A DNA stretch of 64,000 nucleotides, taken from the NCBI RefSeq assembly GCF_005221385.1, contig NZ_CP039903.1:2108001-2172000 (forward strand), written 5' to 3'. Made by a program: the position numbers and the translations under genes. The notes beneath the pieces are model-generated. The model was not told the DNA's origin. It worked only from the letters and a program-made list of their open reading frames with translations, and searched no databases. This DNA is from Agrobacterium tumefaciens. Lineage in GTDB: Bacteria; Pseudomonadota; Alphaproteobacteria; Rhizobiales; Rhizobiaceae. Below are positions 46,142-53,017 of this stretch, piece after piece; the first letter of the stretch is position 1, and the number at the start of each line of letters is the position of its first letter.

Positions 46142-46661
46142 CCGATCCCCCGCTTGATTCGTTCCTTTACCCTGCCGAAATCATAACCGACAACGTTCCA
46201 AAACTGTATCCCAAATAAATGTAGATGATACTAATATTGTATAATAATTTGACAGTTAATCCGCAAAACCCCAAATCCCACTTCCAGGCCGCCATCTGAA
46301 GACCGAGAAAAATATGACTATTTACCCGCCGATTTTGAGGGTATGGCACCACCTGCCGCGCCGTGTTTGAAAGGCATTGCACCAATCTCGCCACCTGCTC
46401 ATGATGACGGCAAAACAGCTGCCGGATCAGGCGATAACATACTACTTATAGGGGAAACCCGATTTCAACAGAAAAAGCAATACGCCAAACGACGCATTGT
46501 TTCCCCACCCCCCACAAAGGCATAGGCACCCCGCAACAAATCGCGTCTCACCCCGGCAGAAAAACAGGTGCCGTTTCGCAAATCTCTGATTTTTAGACAT
46601 TGATGCGGAAAGAAAGCTGGGGTATGAACCAACCGCTGCACGCGATTCAAGCGTGACCGCT
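46142..46661. promoter_or_regulatory. AT-rich intergenic region between marR and tRNA-Arg
   Basis: 520 bases with no credible gene. Its first 130 bases are strongly AT-rich and should contain the marR promoter; an ATAC / GTAT dyad at 46228-46242 is a candidate MarR operator. The remainder holds short open frames lacking ribosome sites, and one frame antisense to the tRNA which is clearly spurious. Confidence 0.35.
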
Positions 46662-46738
46662 GCACCCGTAGCTCAGCTGGATAGAGTGTTGGATTCCGAT
46701 TCCAAAGGTCACAGGTTCGAATCCTGTCGGGTGCGCCA
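46662..46738 (+). tRNA. tRNA-Arg (anticodon CCG)
   Basis: A complete 77-base cloverleaf. Acceptor arms GCACCCG / CGGGTGC are fully paired, the anticodon stem is TTGGA / TCCAA with loop TTCCGAT giving anticodon CCG (codon CGG), the T arm is ACAGG-TTCGAAT-CCTGT, and CCA is encoded after discriminator G. tRNA 3' ends are common integration sites, and accessory DNA begins directly downstream. Confidence 0.97.
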
Positions 46739-46868
46739 TATTTTCCGGGCCTTTCTCGCATATTGGTTACCCCCGAATAATTTTACAGGAAGCATATAGG
46801 AAGCAGCTTGCTTTCCTGATGCAAAATTTTCGTTAGAGACTACAAAACCAGCGAGCGCCGAAAAAACT

Positions 46869-48212
46869 ATGGCAAAAGATGAAGATAAAAGCCGAATGGA
46901 TTTTTTGCGCGCGAGCCTCCGCGCCAAAGCAGAACGGGCTATCGCTCAGAGGTCCAAGGACCGGGAATTTCATGGGCTGGAACGAGAGTTCCTTTATTAT
47001 CAAGCCCAGATGCTCGCCGACTACCAAAGATCGAAGGACGTTAAGCACCCCCGCGACCTTGGCCAAATCCGCGAAACAATCCTCCGAAGATTTTTAAGCG
47101 AGAGCGGTTATCTTCCAAAACAGTACGGAGTTTCAGAGCGAAGTGTAAGGGTAGTTTCCCCAACGGGACATATCAGCAAAGAGATCGACATTGCGCTTTT
47201 CGATCCGAAAGAGTCCCTAACCCTGATGAACAGAGAAGACGTCTATGAAGTGCACCCAATTGAGAGCGTTTATGGGGTCATACAAGTCAAGTCCAACCTG
47301 AGTAAGAAGGAACTGACTTCGGCGTTAGATAATCTTGCATCATTCAAAAACCTTGCCCGCCCTCGCAATGAAAATCTCGGCGGCATCAGATTTACCGAAT
47401 CGACAAAATCGGAACGCGGATTTGCTGTCCTATTCGCGTTCACGACAGACTTGGACTGGGACAGCATCACAGCAGCCCTGAAAGATTTTGGCGACAAAAA
47501 CCCCAGGCATAGCCTTCCGAACGCGATAGTCGTACTGGACAGAGGAGCGTGGAGATACGGTGATGAAACCGGTGGATATATCCTAAATCCTTATCTTGAA
47601 AGAATCGAAGAACTCAAAATTTACGGGCAACCCGACTACGACGGACTTTCCTTGTATTCGTTTTATGCGTGCCTAATTATGCTTTTGCGACACACCTACG
47701 TATGGCCGGTCGCGGTCGAGTCGTATTTTCGATTGCCCTTAATTTCAGCTGATAAGTCCTACGAATTCACCTACGGCCAATTTGCAGAGGTGGGCGTATG
47801 TCAGAAGCACGGCGATTTCGCCCGCAAAATAAGTTCCGAAAATTTGGAAAAGATTGTTGAGGCATGTAGCGCCAGCGAGCCTGTCAACTGGACGAAGGTC
47901 CTAGATGCAGCGTACGGTCACCAGCACGATGAAGAGGTTTCTAGGCGACAGGGAGGTGATGTGCGGGTCTTTAATCCCGAAAACCGTCCATTGAGCGAAA
48001 TCCTCTTAGTTGAAACTTCCTACGGCGACAAAACATTCCAATCCCCGTCGTTCGAGTCCATCAGAACCGGTGGAATGGATATTTGGCTGCCGCATGTTTA
48101 TGCGTCCGAATTGGGTTTAATTTCCGGCTGTCCCAAGTGCGCCCAACTGTCTCGAACAGCGCAAAAGACGAGAGGACACAGGACTAAGGCACCAAGCAAA
48201 CGCAACACTTAA
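46869..48212 (+). CDS. DUF6602-like protein, putative PD-(D/E)XK nuclease fold
   Basis: A 447-residue protein with AT-richer codon use than the chromosome around it. After a helical N-terminus (about 1-75), the middle has SKEIDIALFD (about residue 97) and YGVIQVKSNLSKKEL (about residue 136), spaced like the D...(Q/E)xK active site of PD-(D/E)XK nucleases. A C-terminal CPKC is present. I believe this corresponds to DUF6602, a family seen in defence and mobile islands, but I cannot verify it. It stands alone between tRNA-Arg and the prophage and may be a solo immunity gene. Confidence 0.6.
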   Translation: MAKDEDKSRMDFLRASLRAKAERAIAQRSKDREFHGLEREFLYYQAQMLADYQRSKDVKHPRDLGQIRETILRRFLSESGYLPKQYGVSERSVRVVSPTGHISKEIDIALFDPKESLTLMNREDVYEVHPIESVYGVIQVKSNLSKKELTSALDNLASFKNLARPRNENLGGIRFTESTKSERGFAVLFAFTTDLDWDSITAALKDFGDKNPRHSLPNAIVVLDRGAWRYGDETGGYILNPYLERIEELKIYGQPDYDGLSLYSFYACLIMLLRHTYVWPVAVESYFRLPLISADKSYEFTYGQFAEVGVCQKHGDFARKISSENLEKIVEACSASEPVNWTKVLDAAYGHQHDEEVSRRQGGDVRVFNPENRPLSEILLVETSYGDKTFQSPSFESIRTGGMDIWLPHVYASELGLISGCPKCAQLSRTAQKTRGHRTKAPSKRNT

Positions 48213-48384
48213 GCAGCTTGGGAAGCTCGATCTATCGCTACGATTTCAACACGCTAGGGGTAAAACTCGTCTTTTCGTGTCGAAATTCTCTCAATGTTTT
48301 CAATAGCGCTGTAAAACTTTACGAGCGCAGGAACCGCAATCCTTTTCGTTCCAAAACCTTTAATTCATGCTATGGAAATTCCTA

Positions 48385-48488
48385 GGCAAGCGGGCGCTCG
48401 GTTGGCGCGCTGGCACAAATCCCCGGTGGAAACGAAGACACAAGTTCCGGGTGGAAACATGAGATGGTTCGACTCCATCCCGCTCGCC
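48385..48488 (+). other. tRNA-like structured element at the prophage border
   Basis: About 104 bases with tRNA-like parts: closing stem GGCAAGCGGG / CCCGCTCGCC (one mismatch), a D-arm-like GCGC-TCGGTTGGC-GCGC at 48394-48410, and a T-arm GATGG-TTCGACT-CCATC at 48463-48479. Between them no anticodon arm is evident; instead two tandem imperfect copies of ACAA(A/G)T(C/T)CC(C/G)GGTGGAAAC with a 25-base period occupy 48415-48458. It may be a decayed or interrupted tRNA, an attachment-site remnant or a novel RNA. Confidence 0.45.
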
Positions 48489-48586
48489 GGTTATCTCCAT
48501 CAATCTCCCAATCAGGACGGAAATCCATCGTCTTGACTCTCTTCTAAAATGAGAACATTTATAGAACAAACGAGAGAGCAAGAGAT

Positions 48587-48826
48587 ATGTCTGACGCTGA
48601 AAAAATCATCGTAGTACAGTTCAAAAAGGGACGCGGGGGCATTGTGCCGGGCGACATGCGACCTGCAACCAGCCAAGCATCCGCAGAAAAAATTGCAAGC
48701 GCCATGGCACCGCGTCATATCGGCGTTGCGGCATACGCTGTTACCGTGGACGAAGAAAGCGGCAGCATGGCCAACCCTCGCCTGCTGGTCCAGCACGGCC
48801 AAATTGCCGACCTTATGCCAGACTGA
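48587..48826 (+). CDS. Small hypothetical prophage protein
   Basis: A 79-residue protein (begins MSDAEKIIVVQFKKGRGG) with a good ribosome site (GAGAGAGCAAGAG). No family recognised. Soluble, slightly acidic, no cysteines. First gene of the left prophage arm. Confidence 0.65.
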   Translation: MSDAEKIIVVQFKKGRGGIVPGDMRPATSQASAEKIASAMAPRHIGVAAYAVTVDEESGSMANPRLLVQHGQIADLMPD

Positions 48827-48900
48827 TTTACCGGCGCGGGGGCGCGCGCCTTTTTCACGACAGGGGAAACTTTGCGGCTCTGAAACAGGAGATTGGAAAC

Positions 48901-49095
48901 GTGCGCCCGAATGCAACCAAACAGCCGGACGATATCGCGGCCTATGTCATCCAGTGCCATGACGGCGATGCTGTTGCCGCCGTGGAAACGCTGCTGGACG
49001 AAATCAACCATCTGCAAAATCAACTATCCATCGCCGTCGTAGCCATGGGCCGGGGATATACGCGCGGATGGAAGCCGAGCGCCGAGCGGGAATGA
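48901..49095 (+). CDS. Small hypothetical prophage protein
   Basis: A 64-residue protein starting at GTG 48901 after GGAGATTGGAAAC. It contains one helical segment (AAVETLLDEINHLQNQL) that could form a short coiled coil. No family recognised. One base separates it from the next gene, indicating an operon. Confidence 0.6.
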   Translation: MRPNATKQPDDIAAYVIQCHDGDAVAAVETLLDEINHLQNQLSIAVVAMGRGYTRGWKPSAERE

Positions 49096-49096
49096 C

Positions 49097-49405
49097 ATGC
49101 GCCACCGTCGCGGCATCGATCTAACCGGCGGCAACAACGACAATATGCCGCCGAAGCCGACAGGCATCTTCGTGCCGCAGCGCGACCACTCGGCGACCTT
49201 GGCCGATTTGCCGCAATGGTATGTCGTCGGCGCGCAATGCTGGCGCAGCAAACACGTCGGCATGTTGGACAGGTGGGCGCTACAGCGCCGTTATGGAAAA
49301 TTCCGGCCAATCATATCCATGGAACCGCTGTTGCGGTGCCTTGGCTGCGGCAACCGTGAGAAAAACAGCTTTGTTCTGGCGCGCACAAAGAGGGACTGGC
49401 CATGA
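49097..49405 (+). CDS. Small cysteine-pair prophage protein
   Basis: A 102-residue basic protein with a C-terminal CLGCGNRE motif, a possible half zinc site. PQWYVVGAQCWRSKHVGMLDRW precedes it, here abbreviated. Ends in an ATGA overlap with the following zinc-ribbon-like gene, so they are translationally coupled. Function unknown. Confidence 0.6.
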   Translation: MRHRRGIDLTGGNNDNMPPKPTGIFVPQRDHSATLADLPQWYVVGAQCWRSKHVGMLDRWALQRRYGKFRPIISMEPLLRCLGCGNREKNSFVLARTKRDWP

Positions 49406-49710
49406 GCTATGAACCGCAGCCCGGCACCTACGGTTATTTATGGGCAGAATGCTACACCGTGACGGCCTATTGCGACCCATGCAACCGCGTCGTCAAAGTC
49501 GATCTGGAGAAAATGCCACCCGAGCAAAGCTTTATTAACAGGCGCTGGAGGTGCGAGTATTGCCATGGGTTGGGACAAGCCAACTTAAGCCCGGATCATT
49601 CGCCAACAGACTCACCAGCTGCCAAACAACGCGATATCGAGCGGACGCGAAGAATAGAAGTTCTGGCGCAGCGGATGACAGCCACAAGCGGACGAAGCGG
49701 CGCGACCTAA
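49402..49710 (+). CDS. Zinc-ribbon-like prophage protein
   Basis: A 102-residue protein with two CxxC knuckles, YCDPCNR (about residue 25) and CEYCHG (about residue 51), spaced as in a zinc ribbon; the C-terminal half is polar and arginine-rich. Probably a small nucleic-acid-binding or anti-host protein. Coupled to the preceding cysteine-pair gene. Confidence 0.65.
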   Translation: MSYEPQPGTYGYLWAECYTVTAYCDPCNRVVKVDLEKMPPEQSFINRRWRCEYCHGLGQANLSPDHSPTDSPAAKQRDIERTRRIEVLAQRMTATSGRSGAT

Positions 49711-49719
49711 ATCAATATT

Positions 49720-49772
49720 TTTTGTATGTACAAAAATCTTGCGCATGCAGGCTATTTAATGTACATACAAAA
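49720..49772. promoter_or_regulatory. Inverted-repeat operator of the brnTA operon
   Basis: Two perfect 13-base arms, TTTTGTATGTACA at 49720-49732 and TGTACATACAAAA at 49760-49772, with 27 bases between arm ends. The right arm ends 1 base before the brnT ATG. BrnA antitoxins are ribbon-helix-helix autorepressors, so this is the likely BrnA/BrnTA binding site. Each arm also contains a GTAC core, allowing two dimers. Confidence 0.75.
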
Positions 49773-49773
49773 T

Positions 49774-50019
49774 ATGAAAATCACTTACGACGAAACGAAG
49801 CGGCTGACGAACATCGAGAAACACGGTCTAGACTTCGCCGATCTGACGATTGAGTTCTTTGCAGGCTCAATCGTCCTTCCAGCCAAGGAAGACCGCTTTA
49901 TGGCCGTAGGCGAGTTTCAGGGCCGTATCATCATTGCGGTGGTGTTCCGCCCGTTAGGTTCGCAGGCTCTGTCCGTCATTTCCATGCGGCCAGCCAGCGC
50001 CAAGGAAAGGAGGCTCTAA
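49774..50019 (+). CDS. brnT: BrnT-family ribonuclease toxin
   Basis: An 81-residue BrnT (DUF497) toxin with a RelE-like fold that cleaves RNA. Typical pieces are MKITYDETKRLTNIEKHGLD at the start, VVGEFQGR-like AVGEFQGRIIIAVVF and the C-terminal VISMRPASAKERR. The ATG at 49774 is chosen because the operator ends just before it; in-frame ATGs at 49759 and 49726 lie inside the operator. Stop overlaps the brnA start by one base. Confidence 0.88.
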   Translation: MKITYDETKRLTNIEKHGLDFADLTIEFFAGSIVLPAKEDRFMAVGEFQGRIIIAVVFRPLGSQALSVISMRPASAKERRL

Positions 50020-50342
50020 TGCCCGTAAAATTTTCTTCGAAACGCCCCCTCAAGAATGAGGAAGAGGCAGAAATTCAGAAAATGATTGCGTCCGACCCGG
50101 ACGCCCCCGAAGCCACGGATGAAGATATGGCGCAAGCAAAGCCATTCCGCGAGGCTTTCCCCGATCTTGCCAAGAGCATTGATCGGGAGATTGCGCGCCG
50201 TGGTAGGCCGAAGGCGGATGCACCAAAGATGCCGGTTACGATCCGTCTTGATCCTGACTTGGTGGAACATTACAGGGCGATGGGCAAGGGATGGCAGTCA
50301 CGCCTCAATAGCGATCTGCGAAAGCTATCCGGTCTTCGCTAG
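50019..50342 (+). CDS. brnA: BrnA-family antitoxin
   Basis: A 107-residue antitoxin. The N-terminal half binds toxin (KKRPLKNEEE-like SSKRPLKNEEEAEIQK), and the C-terminal ribbon-helix-helix is visible as MPVTIRLDPDLVEHYRAMG followed by WQSRLNSDLRKL. It should neutralise BrnT and repress the operon through the upstream inverted repeat. Carried on the prophage, it may stabilise lysogeny or act in superinfection exclusion. Confidence 0.88.
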   Translation: MPVKFSSKRPLKNEEEAEIQKMIASDPDAPEATDEDMAQAKPFREAFPDLAKSIDREIARRGRPKADAPKMPVTIRLDPDLVEHYRAMGKGWQSRLNSDLRKLSGLR

Positions 50343-50462
50343 GAGGTGTCGGCTAAGATATCACCCTCGTTACTGGATTGCACTGTTGTAGAAACTGTTG
50401 TTCTCTATTCCAAGGGAGTTCTTGTCGGCGAAAGAGGGGACGCCGTATTGTGGCGGGACGAG

Positions 50463-51515
50463 ATGAGAGAAAACCAACTAGAGAGATTTCTAGGTGATGT
50501 TAGTGCAGTACAGCCCGGCCACGATGCGGCGGCCTTCCTTGCGGCCATCGTTGAATCCTCCGACGATGCGATCGTCAGCAAGTCGCTAGACGGGATCATC
50601 ACCACTTGGAATTTGAGCGCAGAGCGTCTGTTTGGCTACACGGCGACTGAAGTAGTGGGACGACCGATCACCATACTTATTCCAGAGGACCGATTGGACG
50701 AAGAGCCAGCTATTATTGCTCGCATCAAGGCGGCGGAGCGGGTTGACCATTTCGAAACGGTGCGCCGCCGCAAGGACGGTACGCTTATCGACATATCTCT
50801 CACGATCTCGCCAATCAGGGGCAGCGACGGCAAGATTGTGGGCGCGTCCAAGATTGCTCGTGATATCTCCGAGCGGAAACGGGTGATAGAGCAGCAGGGT
50901 ATGTTGTTGCGGGAGATGCATCACCGGGTAAAAAATCTTTTCGCAATTACCAGCAGCATCATAACACTGGCGGCCCGCACCGCGAGCACGCCGGAGGAAC
51001 TTGCCGAAGGCATGAAGAATCGCCTGATATCTTTATCGCATGCTCACCAAATGACATTGCCCAGCTTCAGCGGCGGGGTTTCATCCGCGGATCAAAACAC
51101 CACGTTTTTTACGCTTCTGACACATCTGCTTTCTCCGTTTGAGGGGAGAGACACGCGGCGATGGCACCTGCACGGCGACGATACTCACATCAGCGCGGAC
51201 CGGTTAACCAGCCTTGCCTTGTTGTTCCATGAATACGCTACCAATGCCGTTAAGTACGGCGCGCTTTCGGCTTCGGAAGGGCGGCTGGACATCACGCTCA
51301 CGTCTGCGCCGGACTGTTTCCAGATCATGTGGCTGGAGTCGAACACGATGCCAGAGCCCGACGCAGGGAGCAAAGAATCAGGCTTCGGCACGACGCTGGA
51401 GAAAATGTTGATACGAGCCTTGAATGCTCAGGTGTCGAGGGAGTGGCAACCGCATGGGCTTCTGATCAAGCTCACTCTTCCGCGCGACGCGTTCGGGATT
51501 CCAGACCCATCATAA
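50463..51515 (+). CDS. PAS-domain HWE-family histidine kinase
   Basis: A 350-residue soluble sensor kinase. A PAS domain spans about residues 25-140 (IVESSDDAIVSKSLDGIITT, GRPITILIPEDR), without the LOV cysteine motif. The HWE/HisKA_2 phospho-acceptor is LLREMHHRVKNLFAI (about residue 157) and the ATPase N-box is FHEYATNAVKYGALS. The C-terminus (SGFGTTLEKMLIRALNAQVS) is typical of HWE kinases. The ATG at 50463 is preferred; the frame is open from a GTG at 50346. It lacks an adjacent response regulator and sits between brnA and the lysis genes, an unusual cargo for a prophage. Confidence 0.82.
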   Translation: MRENQLERFLGDVSAVQPGHDAAAFLAAIVESSDDAIVSKSLDGIITTWNLSAERLFGYTATEVVGRPITILIPEDRLDEEPAIIARIKAAERVDHFETVRRRKDGTLIDISLTISPIRGSDGKIVGASKIARDISERKRVIEQQGMLLREMHHRVKNLFAITSSIITLAARTASTPEELAEGMKNRLISLSHAHQMTLPSFSGGVSSADQNTTFFTLLTHLLSPFEGRDTRRWHLHGDDTHISADRLTSLALLFHEYATNAVKYGALSASEGRLDITLTSAPDCFQIMWLESNTMPEPDAGSKESGFGTTLEKMLIRALNAQVSREWQPHGLLIKLTLPRDAFGIPDPS

Positions 51516-51573
51516 AAGCGGCGATTGGAGCGAGAAATTAGAATGTCATTCCCGACGCAAGCGCCAGAAACGC

Positions 51574-51606
51574 AAAAAGCCGCCCGGCGCGAACCGGACG
51601 GCTTTT
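51574..51606. terminator. Bidirectional terminator between the kinase and holin genes
   Basis: AAAAGCCGcCCGG / CCGGaCGGCTTTT arms with a short loop; A and T runs on the two sides serve both strands. It lies between convergent genes, 58 bases past the kinase stop and 21 past the holin stop. Confidence 0.75.
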
Positions 51607-51627
51607 GACTATGTAGTACCGGATAGA

Positions 51628-51951
51628 TCAATCGGCCATGCGCCGGTCAACCCATTTGAGGATGATCGCTTCGACACCGCGCGGCCCAAGATAAGCCAGA
51701 AGCGCAATCAGGCCGGTAGAGATTGTTTGCCCGAAGCTGAAATATGAGGCGGCACTTTCGCCGATGACCGCCATACCTATCGCCACCGGCAATTCCCAAA
51801 ACAATTCGATGCCGAAGAATTTGCGGCGGCCCTTTCGGGCCTCATTGCCGTGCCACATCGCCCGCCCGAGTACGGCTGCGAAAAGAGTGGTAAAGGCACC
51901 ACCAAGCCATGCATTCACCAATTCGATGAAAGAGGTGTATTTCTCCGGCAT
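51628..51951 (-). CDS. Phage holin (LydA / holin_3-like)
   Basis: A 107-residue membrane protein with about three hydrophobic segments (WLGGAFTTLFAAVLGRAM, ELPVAIGMAVIGESAASYF, TGLIALLAYLGPRGVEAIIL). The pattern ELFWELPVAIGMAVIGE matches phage holins of the LydA/3-3 type. It forms the lesion that releases or activates the endolysin. Start ATG 51951 overlaps the o-spanin stop and has AAGG 8 bases upstream. Confidence 0.82.
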   Translation of the reverse strand: MPEKYTSFIELVNAWLGGAFTTLFAAVLGRAMWHGNEARKGRRKFFGIELFWELPVAIGMAVIGESAASYFSFGQTISTGLIALLAYLGPRGVEAIILKWVDRRMAD

Positions 51952-52169
51952 CAGTCGGGCCTTCCGCAATAGAGGGCATAACGTCCGCGATGCCGGGCGA
52001 TATCAACGGCGGCGCTCCGGTCGTGGGTGACAAGATAGGTGTTTGTTTCCGGGCGCGGGTTGATCGGCACAAGCAAATCGCAAGGCTCAATCGCCTTCAC
52101 GGTCGGGCTGCATGCAACCGCCGAGAAGCCCGCACAAATCAAAATCGTCAGCTTGCAAAGCGCCTTCAT
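51951..52169 (-). CDS. o-spanin-like lipoprotein (Rz1 type)
   Basis: A 72-residue lipoprotein: signal MKALCKLTILICAGFSAVAC with Cys20 as the lipid anchor, then a short polar mature part. It starts inside the i-spanin gene in another frame (83-base overlap) and ends at the holin start, the architecture of overlapping Rz/Rz1 pairs. It would span to the outer membrane and finish lysis with the i-spanin. Confidence 0.72.
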   Translation of the reverse strand: MKALCKLTILICAGFSAVACSPTVKAIEPCDLLVPINPRPETNTYLVTHDRSAAVDIARHRGRYALYCGRPD

Positions 52170-52332
52170 CGATCTTCTGTCCGTCTTTGAGAATAGTGAT
52201 ACGGTCATCCTGGAGTCCGACCGCGACTTCGGCTTTTCCTGCCCCCTTGCCGACAAAGTAGGCGGGCGCAGCCATGAGAGCGGCACCGATGACGATGCCG
52301 CCCCCGATCAATGCAGCGTCAAAAAACCGCAT
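52087..52332 (-). CDS. i-spanin-like membrane protein (Rz type)
   Basis: An 81-residue protein with one N-terminal membrane helix (ALIGGGIVIGAALMAAPAYFV, about residues 7-27) and a periplasmic, charged part (AEVAVGLQDDRITILKDGQK) compatible with a short coiled coil. Shorter than classical Rz. Its start shares one base with the endolysin stop; its 3' part overlaps the o-spanin in a different frame. Confidence 0.65.
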   Translation of the reverse strand: MRFFDAALIGGGIVIGAALMAAPAYFVGKGAGKAEVAVGLQDDRITILKDGQKIDEGALQADDFDLCGLLGGCMQPDREGD

Positions 52333-52973
52333 CAGAGTTTCCGCCACGCCAGATAGACGGAGATACCGACGATGAAGACGGCGATTGCCATTCGCGCCCA
52401 TTCCCCTGAGGAAAGCTCGCCCTGCTGCGCCGAGACAACCTCAACAGCCTTCGTCAAAGGCTCCTGTCCGACCGGAACGGCGGTGCTGATGCCACCGCCC
52501 AAGATCGCCAGCGCCTTGGACTTGGCCTGCGTCTCGGTTTCAGCGATATATTTCTTGCCAGCGACCGGCCCAGCAGAAGGGTATTGTTTCCACGGCAACT
52601 GGAAGTGCGGGCCATCCTTGAAGGACTTCCAGTCACCACCCCATTCCAGCGGAATGCCAAGTTCCTTTGCCGCCTGTTTCATGGCCTTGGCGAGCTTGGC
52701 ATAAAGCGGCCAGTCCCAAACCACGCTACCGCCGACCAGCGCGGCCAGATCGACCGCATGACTGTAACCGTTCGCGGCCTTCAAATGGCGGCTGTTCATC
52801 GTCTTGGAAGCGCCCGTCGCCACCATTTCCTTTTGTTTTGCCAGCGTCCGCACGCCTTCCGTCACCACGAAATCAATGTCGGTGATCTGAATGGCGCGCT
52901 TCACAACGCGCACGAGGTCAGGATGCACGCCGTCAAGGCGCGCAAGGCTGCGTTGGGAAAGCACGTAACCCAT
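52332..52973 (-). CDS. M15-family endolysin with C-terminal membrane anchor
   Basis: A 213-residue peptidoglycan peptidase of the M15 (L-alanyl-D-glutamate / D-Ala-D-Ala) family. Zinc-site motifs are visible: SRHLKAANGYSHAVDLAA (about residues 60-78) and DGPHFQLPW (about 120). After about residue 135 there is an alanine-rich linker, and the protein ends with a hydrophobic segment WARMAIAVFIVGISVYLAW at its extreme C-terminus, which would anchor it in the inner membrane. GGAG lies 6 bases before ATG 52973; the track frame opens at a TTG four codons earlier. Confidence 0.85.
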   Translation of the reverse strand: MGYVLSQRSLARLDGVHPDLVRVVKRAIQITDIDFVVTEGVRTLAKQKEMVATGASKTMNSRHLKAANGYSHAVDLAALVGGSVVWDWPLYAKLAKAMKQAAKELGIPLEWGGDWKSFKDGPHFQLPWKQYPSAGPVAGKKYIAETETQAKSKALAILGGGISTAVPVGQEPLTKAVEVVSAQQGELSSGEWARMAIAVFIVGISVYLAWRKL

Positions 52974-53017
52974 TATAGTCTCCAAATTTTCAAGGGGGAT
53001 TGTCGGCTGGATGCCGG

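Noticed and set aside
46662..46738. tRNA-Arg disrupted by the prophage
   Set aside because: The cloverleaf and CCA are intact, so any integration restored or did not touch it.
46465..46761. Minus-strand 98-residue open frame
   Set aside because: It runs antisense through tRNA-Arg; its peptide is a known type of tRNA-derived artefact.
48415..48458. Two similar GGTGGAAAC repeats looking like a mini CRISPR array
   Set aside because: Only two copies, 6-base spacing between them, no cas genes; they lie within the tRNA-like element.
48385..48488. Selenocysteine tRNA or tmRNA
   Set aside because: The T-arm and long closing stem suggest it, but there is no TCA anticodon loop and no tag-peptide frame.
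50463..51515. LOV photoreceptor
   Set aside because: The PAS domain lacks the conserved cysteine-containing flavin motif, so a light-sensing claim is not supported.
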